From: Streptomyces sp. H27-C3
GTDB taxonomy: Bacteria > Actinomycetota > Actinomycetes > Streptomycetales > Streptomycetaceae
Direction of reading: 5' to 3'
NCBI RefSeq assembly: GCF_030063415.1
Contig: NZ_JASITA010000003.1
Location: forward strand, 213,600-277,599
DNA: 64,000 nt
A program made the translations under genes and the position numbers. Positions 1 through 10,421 of this stretch are shown one piece after another. Position 1 is the first letter of the stretch. Each line of letters starts with the position of its first letter. A model generated the notes under the pieces. It worked only from the letters and a program-made list of their open reading frames with translations, ran no database searches and was not told where the DNA came from.

Positions 1-110
1 TCTCTGCAACGTTGTTTTTACCTTCAAGTGGTGGGCGGTCTGACGTTGTACGCCACTTGAACTGCTTGCCCCCCCACGTCAGGCAACGCGGCCAGGCCCC
101 AGGAGTTCAT

Positions 111-1529
111 GTGACCAGCACAGCGCAACCACCGGCTTCCGGAGCCCGTAACGCCCACCCGGACCACCTCGGGCACATCATCTTCATCACGGCGGCAGCC
201 GCGATGGGCGGCTTCCTGTTCGGATACGACAGCTCGGTGATCAACGGCGCGGTCGAAGGCATCCGCGGCAAGTACGACGTCGGATCCGCCACCCTCGCCC
301 AGGTCATCGCCATCGCCCTGATCGGCTGCGCCATCGGCGCGGCCGCCGCGGGCCGGATCGCCGACCGTATCGGCCGCATCTACGTGATGCGGATCGCCGC
401 CGCGCTGTTCACGATCAGCGCGGTGGGCTCCGCGCTGCCGTTCGCCCTCTGGGACCTCGCCATCTGGCGGGTGCTCGGCGGCATCGCCATCGGCATGGCC
501 TCGGTCATCGGCCCCGCCTATATCGCGGAGGTCGCCCCGCCCGCGTACCGCGGCCGTCTCGGCTCCTTCCAGCAGGGCGCGATCGTCCTCGGCATCGCCG
601 TCTCGCAGCTCGTCAACTGGGCCATCCTCAACTGGGCCGACGGCGACCAGCGCGGCAAGGTGCTCGGCATCGAGGCCTGGCAGGTCATGCTCGGCGTGAT
701 GGTCGTCCCGGCCGTCATCTACGGCATGCTCTCCTTCGCGATCCCCGAGTCCCCGCGCTTCCTGATCTCCGTGGGCAAGACCGGCCGGGCCAGGGCGATC
801 CTGGCCGACGTCGAGGGCAAGAACGTCGACCTCGACGCCCGCGTCGCCGAGATCGAGCACGCGATGCACAGCGAGCACAAGTCCACCTTCAAGGACCTGC
901 TCGGCAGCCGCTTCGGATTCCTGCCGATCGTCTGGGTGGGTATCGGCCTGTCGGTCTTCCAGCAGCTCGTCGGTATCAACGTCGCCTTCTACTACTCCGC
1001 GACGCTGTGGCAGTCGGTGGGCATCGACCCGAGCGAATCGTTCTTCTACTCGTTCACCACATCGATCATCAACATCATCGGCACCGTGATCGCGATGCTG
1101 TTCGTCGACCGGATCGGCCGCAGGCCACTCGCGCTCATCGGCTCGACCGGTATGGCGATCGCCCTCGCCTTCGAGGCCTGGGCCTTCTCCGCCGACCTGG
1201 TCGACGGCAAGTTGCCGCACACCCAGGGCATCGTCGCGCTGATCGCGGCCCACACCTTCGTGCTCTTCTTCGCCCTCTCGTGGGGCGTGGTGGTCTGGGT
1301 CTTCCTCGGCGAGATGTTCCCCAACCGGCTGCGCGCCGCCGCGCTGGGTGTCGCCGCGTCCGCGCAGTGGATCGCCAACTGGGCCATCACGGCGAGCTTC
1401 CCGAGCCTGGCCGACTGGAACCTCTCCGGGACGTACGTCATCTACACGTTCTTCGCGGTGCTCTCGATCCCCTTCGTGCTCAAATTCGTGAAGGAGACCA
1501 AGGGCAAAACGCTGGAGGAAATGGGCTGA
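111..1529 (+). CDS. glcP: MFS sugar-proton symporter, GlcP-type glucose permease
   Basis: The 472-residue product is a 12-helix sugar porter of the major facilitator superfamily, expected to import glucose with protons across the cytoplasmic membrane. Family marks are visible: GRIADRIGR after helix 2, PESPRFLI at the end of helix 6, QQLVGIN in helix 7, FVDRIGRRPL after helix 8, and a KETKGKTLEEM tail. I chose the GTG at 111 because AGGAG lies 6 bases upstream; an ATG at 12 would add 33 residues unlike any porter N-terminus. As I recall, the S. coelicolor gene at this place, next to ftsY, is glcP1. The gene is followed by a strong hairpin shared with the convergent gene. Substrate is inferred from family and position. 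Confidence 0.85.
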   Translation: MTSTAQPPASGARNAHPDHLGHIIFITAAAAMGGFLFGYDSSVINGAVEGIRGKYDVGSATLAQVIAIALIGCAIGAAAAGRIADRIGRIYVMRIAAALFTISAVGSALPFALWDLAIWRVLGGIAIGMASVIGPAYIAEVAPPAYRGRLGSFQQGAIVLGIAVSQLVNWAILNWADGDQRGKVLGIEAWQVMLGVMVVPAVIYGMLSFAIPESPRFLISVGKTGRARAILADVEGKNVDLDARVAEIEHAMHSEHKSTFKDLLGSRFGFLPIVWVGIGLSVFQQLVGINVAFYYSATLWQSVGIDPSESFFYSFTTSIINIIGTVIAMLFVDRIGRRPLALIGSTGMAIALAFEAWAFSADLVDGKLPHTQGIVALIAAHTFVLFFALSWGVVVWVFLGEMFPNRLRAAALGVAASAQWIANWAITASFPSLADWNLSGTYVIYTFFAVLSIPFVLKFVKETKGKTLEEMG

Positions 1530-1552
1530 CGCGCCCTCGCCCAGTTCTGTCG

Positions 1553-1591
1553 CGTACTGCCCCGGCTCAGCTCTTGAGCCGGGGCAGTACG
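1553..1591. terminator. Bidirectional terminator hairpin
   Basis: Arms of 16 bases, GTACTGCCCCGGCTCA at 1554-1569 and its exact complement at 1575-1590, enclose the loop GCTCT; a further C-G pair at 1553/1591 lengthens the stem. It lies between two convergent genes and contains the stop codon of the minus-strand gene (1567-1569). There is no T run, which is usual in Streptomyces. Confidence 0.75.
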
Positions 1592-2551
1592 TCTTCACAG
1601 AGCAGATGCAGGCTGCGCCAGCCCTCGTCGACCGGCATGCCCCCGCACAGCGGATGCAGGACCAGGCTCGCCGTGTCGCCGCCGCCCTCCGCCAGCGCCA
1701 CACACGCGTCGGGCGTGAGCACCCGGTACACGCCCTCGTCGCGCAGCTCGTCGACGGTCGTGGCGGTGGACCGCACCGCGGATCGGATGCCCTTCGACTG
1801 CCAGGAGGCGTACGTCCGCGCCTCGTGCAGGAAGTGCTCGCCGTACTGGGCCCAGGTGTGGTCCGGGTCCCGCGAGATGTGCAGCAGCGCGGTCTCGGCC
1901 GCGGGCATCATGCAGAAACCCTCGGTCCGGTACTCCGCGCGCCGCGCCTGGTAGTACGCCTCAAGCTCAGGCAGATGCGCGCTCGGGAAGAACGGCAGCC
2001 CAAGACGGGCGGCCCGCCGGGCCGCGGCCTCGGAGCTGCCGCCGACCAGCAGCATCGGGTGGGGCTGGGTGAACGGACGCGGGGTGACGCGGACCGTGCG
2101 GTCGCGGTACGTGAAGGGCTCGCCGGTCCACGCCTTCAGCAGCGTCTCAAGGAGCTCGTCCTGGAGCCTGCCGCGCCGGTTCCACGGGACGCCGTGGGCC
2201 TCGTACTCCTCGGGCCGGTAACCGATCCCCGCGACCGTGACCAGCCGGCCGCCGCTGAGCAGATCGAGTACGGCGATGTCCTCGGCCAGCCGCAAAGGGT
2301 CGTACAGCGGGCCGATGACCGCGGAGACGGTGACGCCGATGCGGCGGGTGGCGCCGAAGACCGCGCCCGCGAAGGTGAAGGGGGAGGGGAGCCAGCCGTT
2401 GGTCGCGCCGTGGTGCTCCTCGGTCTGGACAGTGGGGATGCCGCGGTCGTCTGCGTACGCGGCCATCTCCAGCGCGGCGCGATAGCGGGCGGAGGGTCTC
2501 CGGGGTCGCGTGGGGGTCGACGAGATTGAACCTGACCACTGTGACGGTCAT
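1567..2551 (-). CDS. LLM-class flavin/F420-dependent oxidoreductase, frameshifted near its N-terminus
   Basis: From 2466 downwards the frame encodes about 299 residues of a luciferase-like TIM-barrel oxidoreductase (TEEHHG near the start, GPLYDPLRLAEDIAVLDLLSGG, MLLVGGSSEAAARRAA). The expected N-terminus, MTVTVVRFNLVDPHATPETL, starts at an ATG at 2551 but in another frame. The frames cross near 2490, where GAGACCCTCCGCCCGCTAT reads ETL in one and (A)RYRAALEM in the other; loss of a TC dinucleotide (CTCTCC to CTCC) explains it. As it stands, translation from 2551 fails and a start at 2466 would lack the first beta strand of the barrel. It may be a pseudogene or a sequencing error. The gene converges on the sugar permease gene. 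Confidence 0.6.
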
Positions 2552-2611
2552 GGCGGACGTCCCCCTTCGCCGGGTGGTGGGTGGCGAAGGAGGAGGTTAG
2601 CTGACGATGCG

Positions 2612-4075
2612 TCAGATAGACAGGGTCGCGGCGGGCTCCGGCTCGGTGCGGGCCGCGGGGTCGCTCGTCACGGTCGAGTCCTTGGGCCTCGGCAGCAGCG
2701 CGTACAGCAGCCCCGACACCACGATCGTCGCCGCCCAGCCCAGGCCGTTGCGCCCGATCCAGGAGCCGGCCAGCGGGCCGGTGAACCAGTCGACCTTGGT
2801 GAACAGGAGGCCCACCAGCAGGGCGACACCCCACGAGGCCATCGCGGACCAGGCGAAGCCGCCGCGGTACCAGTAGGCGCTGGTGCGCGTCGTGTTCATC
2901 AGGGCGTCGCCGTCGTAGGTGCGGCGGCGCAGCATGTCCACGCCGAAGACGCCGATCCACGCCGAGAACGCCACCGCGAGCAGCGTCAGGAAGGAGATGA
3001 AGGAACCGAAGAAGCTGGTCGCGACCACCATCAGCAGGAAACCGAAGATCAGGCTGATGATCGCGTTCACGCTGACCGCCCAGGCGCGCGGCACCTTGAT
3101 GCCGAGCGTCTGCGCGGTGAAGCCGGCCGAGTACATCGACATCGAGTTGATCAGCAGCATGCCGACCAGGGCGATCAGCAGATACGGAACGGCGATCCAG
3201 GTCGGCAGCAGCTCACCGATGAAGGAGACCGGGTCGGAGGCCGACGCCAGGTCCGGCGTGCTGACGGCCATCACCGCGCCCATCAGCACCATCGGCAGGA
3301 CGACGACGCCTGCACCACCGATCGTGGTGCCGACCAGCGCCTTGCCGGACGCCTTGCGCGGCAGGTAGCGGGTGAAGTCGGGGCCCGAGGGGACCCAGCT
3401 GATGCCGCCGGCCGCGATGGTGCCGATGCCCGCGATCATCATCGCGGTGGACCCGGCCGGCTTGGCGAAGACGGCGGACCAGTCGGTGTCGGCGATCAGA
3501 TAGGCCAGTACGAGCACGCTGAAGGCGCCGAAGAGGTACGTCGACCAGGTGCTGCACCGGCGCAGGGCGTTGATGCCCAGACCCGACACAACGAACGTGC
3601 AGCCGACGAAGAGCAGCAGCGTCACCACGATCAGCGCGGTGTTGCTCTGGATGCCGAAGAGCAGATCGAGCACGGTCAGCACGGCGTACGCGCCGGTCAC
3701 CGCGTTGATCGTCTCCCAGCCCCAGCGGGCGACCCAGATGAGCGAGCCGGGGAAGAGATTGCCTCGCTGGCCGAAGACGGCGCGCGAGAGGGCCATGCCG
3801 GGGGAGCCGCCGCGCTTGCCCGCGATGGAGATCAGGCCGACCAGACCGTACGACAGGACGGGCGCCGCGAAGGCGACGGCCAGCACCTGCCAGATGTTCA
3901 GGCCGTTGGAGACGACCAGGCCCGCACCCATGGTGAGAAGGAGCACGCTGATATTGGCGGCGACCCAGGTGGGAAAGAGTTCACGGACACGGCCCGAGCG
4001 TTCGGCGTCGGGAACGGGTTCGAGACCGCGGGTCTCTATCGCGCTCCCGGACTCGGGGGCGGTCGCTTCAGGCAT
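2612..4075 (-). CDS. Purine-cytosine permease family transporter (NCS1)
   Basis: The 487-residue protein has about 12 membrane segments and belongs to the nucleobase:cation symporter-1 family (cytosine, purine, allantoin or hydroxymethylpyrimidine uptake). The first helix region (VAANISVLLLTMGAGLV), the SPGMALSRAVFGQRGNL segment and the WVPSGPDFTRYLP motif after the fifth helix are typical. The ATG at 4075 (MPEATAPESGS) has GGAG 9 bases upstream; a start at 4141 would add 22 residues without family character. The substrate cannot be read from sequence. It lies alone between the oxidoreductase gene and ftsY, which diverges from it. Confidence 0.82.
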   Translation of the reverse strand: MPEATAPESGSAIETRGLEPVPDAERSGRVRELFPTWVAANISVLLLTMGAGLVVSNGLNIWQVLAVAFAAPVLSYGLVGLISIAGKRGGSPGMALSRAVFGQRGNLFPGSLIWVARWGWETINAVTGAYAVLTVLDLLFGIQSNTALIVVTLLLFVGCTFVVSGLGINALRRCSTWSTYLFGAFSVLVLAYLIADTDWSAVFAKPAGSTAMMIAGIGTIAAGGISWVPSGPDFTRYLPRKASGKALVGTTIGGAGVVVLPMVLMGAVMAVSTPDLASASDPVSFIGELLPTWIAVPYLLIALVGMLLINSMSMYSAGFTAQTLGIKVPRAWAVSVNAIISLIFGFLLMVVATSFFGSFISFLTLLAVAFSAWIGVFGVDMLRRRTYDGDALMNTTRTSAYWYRGGFAWSAMASWGVALLVGLLFTKVDWFTGPLAGSWIGRNGLGWAATIVVSGLLYALLPRPKDSTVTSDPAARTEPEPAATLSI

Positions 4076-4229
4076 GGGGGAACTCCGTGCAGAGGTGGGG
4101 GGAACCAACAGCATCCTACGGTCACACCGACCTACGGTCACACCAAAAGGTCTAAATTGCCCCTAGCTTCCTGGTGTGATCCTCCAAGGAGGTTGGCCGG
4201 ATGCGGGGGTGACTGATACTGGGAGGGTT

Positions 4230-5453
4230 ATGGAAATCGTCATTCTTGTTGTTCTCATCGCCCTGGTCGCGGTCGGCGCGATCAGCGGGCTCGTGGTCGG
4301 CAGCCGCAGGAAGAAGCAGCTGCCGCCCGCATCGCCGCCGAGCGCCCCGACCATCACAGCTCCGCCCGCCGAGCCGCAGGTTGGCGAGGACGCGGCACCA
4401 CCGCGCGACGAGGCGCGCCGGACCGTCGAGGAGGTGGACCTCCCCGACGCCGAGACGGCCCTGGGGGAGCCCGCCGCCGTCGAGGATCCGGTCGTCGCAC
4501 CGCCCGTCGCGCCCGAGATCGAGGTCCCCGAGCCCACCGCGGGCCGCCTGGTGCGGCTGCGCGCCCGGCTCGCCCGCTCGCAGAACTCGCTCGGCAAGGG
4601 TCTGCTCACCCTCCTCTCCCGTGAGCACCTCGACGACGACACCTGGGAGGAGATCGAGGACACGCTGATTACCGCGGACGTCGGAGTCGCCCCCACCCAG
4701 GAGCTGGTCGAGCGGCTGCGCGAGCGCGTCCGGGTGCTCGGCACCCGTTCGCCCGAGGAGCTGCGCACGCTTCTGCGCGAGGAACTGCTCCGCCTCCTCG
4801 ACACCGAGATGGACCGCACGGTCAGGACCGAAGGCGGCGAGGAGACCCCCGGCGTCGTCATGGTCGTCGGCGTCAACGGCACCGGCAAGACCACCACCAC
4901 CGGCAAGCTCGCCCGCGTCCTGGTGGCCGACGGCCGCAGCGTGGTGCTGGGCGCGGCGGACACTTTCCGCGCCGCCGCCGCCGATCAGCTCCAGACCTGG
5001 GGCGAGCGGGTCGGCGCGCGCACGGTGCGCGGCCCCGAGGGCGGCGACCCCGCGTCGGTCGCCTTCGACGCGGTGAAGGAAGGTATCGCCGAGGGCGCGG
5101 ACGTCGTGCTCATCGACACCGCCGGGCGGCTGCACACCAAGACCGGGCTCATGGACGAGCTCGGCAAGGTCAAGCGCGTCGTGGAGAAGCACGGCCCGCT
5201 GGACGAGGTGCTGCTCGTGCTCGACGCGACGACCGGGCAGAACGGTCTGGTCCAGGCGCGGGTGTTCGCCGAGGTCGTGGAGATCACCGGCATTGTGCTC
5301 ACCAAGCTGGACGGGACGGCCAAGGGCGGCATCGTGATCGCGGTCCAACGCGAGCTGGGCGTGCCGGTGAAGCTGGTCGGCCTGGGCGAGGGCGCCGACG
5401 ATCTCGCGCCGTTCGAGCCAGAGGCGTTCGTCGACGCGCTGATCGGCGACTGA
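4230..5453 (+). CDS. ftsY: Signal recognition particle receptor FtsY
   Basis: This GTPase docks SRP-ribosome complexes at the membrane. The 407-residue product has an N-terminal membrane anchor (MEIVILVVLIALVAVGAISG), an acidic and proline-rich linker to about residue 115, then the NG domain: GVNGTGKTTTTGKLA (G1), DTFRAAAADQL (G2), DTAGRLHTKTGL (G3), TKLDGTAKGG (G4) and the closing GLGEGADDL. A true N-terminal helix is common in actinobacterial FtsY, unlike E. coli. The start at 4230 is set by GGGAGG at 4221-4226. Its partner ffh lies 8 kb downstream. It is followed by a hairpin shared with the convergent gene. Confidence 0.95.
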   Translation: MEIVILVVLIALVAVGAISGLVVGSRRKKQLPPASPPSAPTITAPPAEPQVGEDAAPPRDEARRTVEEVDLPDAETALGEPAAVEDPVVAPPVAPEIEVPEPTAGRLVRLRARLARSQNSLGKGLLTLLSREHLDDDTWEEIEDTLITADVGVAPTQELVERLRERVRVLGTRSPEELRTLLREELLRLLDTEMDRTVRTEGGEETPGVVMVVGVNGTGKTTTTGKLARVLVADGRSVVLGAADTFRAAAADQLQTWGERVGARTVRGPEGGDPASVAFDAVKEGIAEGADVVLIDTAGRLHTKTGLMDELGKVKRVVEKHGPLDEVLLVLDATTGQNGLVQARVFAEVVEITGIVLTKLDGTAKGGIVIAVQRELGVPVKLVGLGEGADDLAPFEPEAFVDALIGD

Positions 5454-5543
5454 CCCGCGCGAGCGACCCCGTACGAGCCCCTGGGTGCGAGGGATTGAGT
5501 ACGAGGGATTACGTACGTGGGGCTTACGTGCGGGCGAAGAAGG

Positions 5544-5574
5544 GCCCCACCGCATGGTGCAGATGCGGTGGGGC
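5544..5574. terminator. Bidirectional terminator hairpin after ftsY
   Basis: GCCCCACCGCAT at 5544-5555 pairs perfectly with 5563-5574 around a 7-base loop, and flanking CGAAG/CTTCG extend the stem with an internal bulge. It lies between the convergent ends of ftsY and the Prim-Pol-like gene. Confidence 0.7.
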
Positions 5575-5594
5575 ACTTCGGTTTCATGGGTCCC

Positions 5595-6269
5595 TCAGGG
5601 CAGCAGCCGGTGGCAGATGTACGCGAGGGTGCCGAGCAGCAGCCGGGCCTGCGGCGGCGCCTCCGCCGTGTCCAGGGCCGGCGGGCGCAGCCAGCGGACC
5701 GGTCCCAGGCCGCCGAGGTCGGAGGGCGGCGCCGTGATGTGATCGCCGGCGCCCAGACCGTGCAGGTCGAGGTCCGCGTCGTCCCAGCCCATCCGGTAGA
5801 GCAGCTGCGGAAGCTCGGCGGTCGCCCCCGGGGCCACGAAGAAGTGCGCCCGGCCGTCCGGGGTGGTGGCCACCGGGCCGAACGGCAGCCCCATCCGCTC
5901 CAGCCGTACGAGCGCCCGGCGCCCCGCGGTCTCGGCCACGTCGATGACATCGAAGGTGCGGCCCACCGGCAGCAGTACCGCCGCGCCGGGAAACTGTGAC
6001 CAGGCCTTGGTGACCTCGTCGAGGGTGGCGCCCGCGGGCACTTCGGGCGCGAACTCCAGCGGATGGGCGCCCGGTGACCCGCACCCGGCATCCTCGCACG
6101 AACACTCCCGGGTCCCGCTGCCCCCGGCCGAGGTCCCGGCCCTGGCACCCGGCCGCACGGCCCAGCCCCACAGTCCGGTGTACTCGGCCACCGTTGTGCA
6201 CTCTGATGCGCGGCCGCGGCGCCGTGAGGCGGACCTGATCTCGCGGATGCCACCGATCGTGAAGCCCAT
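5595..6269 (-). CDS. Prim-Pol-like protein (bifunctional DNA primase/polymerase N-terminal domain family)
   Basis: The 224-residue protein resembles the Streptomyces family annotated as DNA primase or bifunctional primase/polymerase N-terminal domain. Seen: an N-terminal YTGLWGWAVRPGAR segment, a CSCEDAGCGSPGAHPLEF cysteine-rich stretch, WSQFPGAAVLLPVG, FDVIDVAETAGRRAL and AHFFVAPGA. CxCxxxGCxxPGxHPL and the FDVIDV strand match the Prim-Pol fold, but no C-terminal helicase domain is present, so priming activity is doubtful. The ATG at 6269 has GGAGGG upstream. It diverges from nsdA. A related shorter protein is encoded at 63394-63852. Confidence 0.7.
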   Translation of the reverse strand: MGFTIGGIREIRSASRRRGRASECTTVAEYTGLWGWAVRPGARAGTSAGGSGTRECSCEDAGCGSPGAHPLEFAPEVPAGATLDEVTKAWSQFPGAAVLLPVGRTFDVIDVAETAGRRALVRLERMGLPFGPVATTPDGRAHFFVAPGATAELPQLLYRMGWDDADLDLHGLGAGDHITAPPSDLGGLGPVRWLRPPALDTAEAPPQARLLLGTLAYICHRLLP

Positions 6270-6695
6270 GCCCCCTCCAACGGGTGAAAAGCGCCGGTGG
6301 TTACGATCCGGAGTGGCCCGGTGACGGTGTGTCCCGCCCGTAGGGGTCGGGCGGCGCACTGTGTCCATGGGGGTGGTGCGGACCGGCCCGCGCGCCCCGG
6401 CGCGCTTCGCTCCACCGACTCCTGATCGTCGTATGTCAAGTGAATCGCGCCTGGCGGCGGGGGAGTTCATTCGAAGGGGTGGCGAATGGTGGCGTTTCAG
6501 GGATCGCCCTCGCCGGAGGGGTGATCGTAGGATTACTTTCAGTACACGAACCTCGGAACGAGTGCGCATCTGGGTATGCCGGAGGCAACCCGTTTTCCTG
6601 TTCGAGGGGGCGCATCCTCCGGACAGGAGGCCACAACTCGCGGCATTCTGTTAAGGGTTCGTGCAAAAGAGGATTCAGCGGGATGGGGGCTTCCA
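6270..6695. other. Divergent intergenic region between the Prim-Pol-like gene and nsdA
   Basis: These 426 bases hold no convincing gene. TAGGAT at 6528-6533 is a plausible -10 hexamer for nsdA but no clear -35 stands 16-18 bases before it. A long leader before the nsdA GTG at 6696 is implied. Confidence 0.4.
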
Positions 6696-8177
6696 GTGAG
6701 CGGCAGCGGCAGCGGCGCAGGCGGTTTGAACGCTGAAAAGCGCCCGAACGAGCAGCTGGGCTCGTGGTTCGCACGCAGCGGCTGGTCCAAGGGAGAGCTG
6801 GCACGCCAAGTCAACCGCAGAGCGCGACAGATGGGCGCCCATCACATCAGCACGGACACCTCACGGGTCCGCCGCTGGCTGGACGGTGAGCAGCCGCGCG
6901 AGCCGATCCCGCGCATCCTCTCCGAGCTCTTCTCCGAGCGCTTCGGCAGCGTCGTCGCCGTGGAGGAAATCGGACTGCGCTCCGCCCACCAGTCGCCGTC
7001 GGTGTCCGGCGTCGACCTGCCCTGGGCCGGCCCGCAGACGGTCGCGCTGCTCAGCGAGTTCTCGCGCAGCGACCTGATGCTCGCCCGGCGCGGCTTCCTC
7101 GGGACCTCGCTTGCGCTGTCCGCCGGTCCCGCGCTCATCGAGCCCATGCAGCGCTGGCTGGTGCCCTCTCCGCCCGGCGAGCCAGGACACCCGGAGCCGG
7201 CTGCCGCGTCACGGCGGCCCTCACGGCTCTCGGGTCCCGAGCTGGACCTGCTGGAGTCCACGACCATGATGTTCCGCCAGTGGGACGCCCAGTGCGGAGG
7301 CGGACTGCGCCGCAAGGCCGTCGTCGGACAGCTCCACGAAGTGACCGACCTGCTCCAGGAGTCACAGCCCGCTGTCACCTCCAAGCGGCTCTTCCGGTGC
7401 GCGGCGGAGCTGGCGGAGCTGGCCGGCTGGATGAGTTACGACGTGGGGCTCCAGCCCACCGCGCAGAAGTATTTCGTCCTCGCCCTGCACGCCGCCAAGG
7501 AGGCGGGCGACAAGCCGCTCGGCTCGTACGTCCTGTCCAGCATGAGCCGCCAGATGATCCACCTCGGCCGCCCCGACGACGCCCTGGAACTGGTCCACCT
7601 CGCGCAGTACGGCAGCAGGGACTGCGCCACCCCCAGGACCCAGGCCATGCTGTATGCGATGGAGGCCCGCGCGTACGCGAACATGGGCCAGCCCAGCAAG
7701 TGCAAGCGGGCCGTCAGGATGGCCGAGAACACCTTCGAGGACTCCGGCCTGGACGGCGAGCCGGAGCCCGACTGGATCCGCTTCTTCTCCGAGGCCGAGC
7801 TCAACGGGGAAAACGCGCACTCCTACCGCGACCTGGCCTATGTGGCCGGTCGCAGCCCCACCTACGCCTCACTGTCCGAGCCGGTGATGCAGCGCGCCGT
7901 GGACCTCTTCGGCAAGGACTCGGAGCACCAGCGGTCGTACGCACTCAACCTCATCGGCATGGCCACCGTGCATCTGCTCAAGAAGGAGCCCGAGCAGTCC
8001 GTGGTGCTGTCGGGGCAGGCGCTGCGCGTCGCCAGGAGCGTGCGCTCGGAGCGGGTCAACAACCGCCTCCGCAAGACGGTCGACACGGCCGCCAGAGACT
8101 TCGGCGACGTCGCCGAGGTCCTCGATCTGACCGACCAGCTCGCCGCCCAGCTGCCCGAAGCGGCCGAAGCGGTCTGA
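6696..8177 (+). CDS. nsdA: NsdA-like regulator, negative regulator of differentiation and antibiotic production
   Basis: The 493-residue protein starts with a Xre-like helix-turn-helix region (LGSWFARSGWSKGELARQVN ... TDTSRVRRWLDGEQPREPIP, residues 15-75), followed by an RRGFLGTSLALS segment and a C-terminal half of TPR-like repeats. This is the layout of NsdA of S. coelicolor, whose loss increases actinorhodin and sporulation. The GTG at 6696 is chosen because homologues begin just before the NAEKRPNE stretch; an ATG at 6576 would add 40 unlikely residues. The gene sits directly upstream of amtB on the same strand, the same order I recall for SCO5582-SCO5583. Confidence 0.85.
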   Translation: MSGSGSGAGGLNAEKRPNEQLGSWFARSGWSKGELARQVNRRARQMGAHHISTDTSRVRRWLDGEQPREPIPRILSELFSERFGSVVAVEEIGLRSAHQSPSVSGVDLPWAGPQTVALLSEFSRSDLMLARRGFLGTSLALSAGPALIEPMQRWLVPSPPGEPGHPEPAAASRRPSRLSGPELDLLESTTMMFRQWDAQCGGGLRRKAVVGQLHEVTDLLQESQPAVTSKRLFRCAAELAELAGWMSYDVGLQPTAQKYFVLALHAAKEAGDKPLGSYVLSSMSRQMIHLGRPDDALELVHLAQYGSRDCATPRTQAMLYAMEARAYANMGQPSKCKRAVRMAENTFEDSGLDGEPEPDWIRFFSEAELNGENAHSYRDLAYVAGRSPTYASLSEPVMQRAVDLFGKDSEHQRSYALNLIGMATVHLLKKEPEQSVVLSGQALRVARSVRSERVNNRLRKTVDTAARDFGDVAEVLDLTDQLAAQLPEAAEAV

Positions 8178-10220
<2,043 letters not shown>

Positions 10221-10421
10221 GAGTGTCCTGAAGATCTTGAGATCACGCCCGTATTACACCAGTTCGACGGGATTGACATTTACTGGCAATCCGGGGTGAT
10301 CCGGGTGGCCGGAGCAAGATCTCCATCGGCCTTCTAGGACCCTCTGAGGATCTCCTCGGGCCTTCACTCGTTGGGCCTCCGGAGAACCTCGTGGAACGAA
10401 AGCGTGAACGGGAGCTGCTGG

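Noticed and set aside
12-110. N-terminal extension of the sugar permease from the ATG at 12
   Set aside because: No RBS at 12, non-family residues, and AGGAG correctly spaced for the GTG at 111.
24-1703. Long minus-strand frame across the sugar permease gene
   Set aside because: Its translation is rich in Arg, Asp, Gly and Glu with no domain; it mirrors the third-position GC of the real gene.
10273-10301. Separate glnD promoter with TTGACA
   Set aside because: The -35 is perfect but the hexamers 17 or 18 bases on (GTGATC, TGATCC) are poor; mentioned only as a possibility under glnD.
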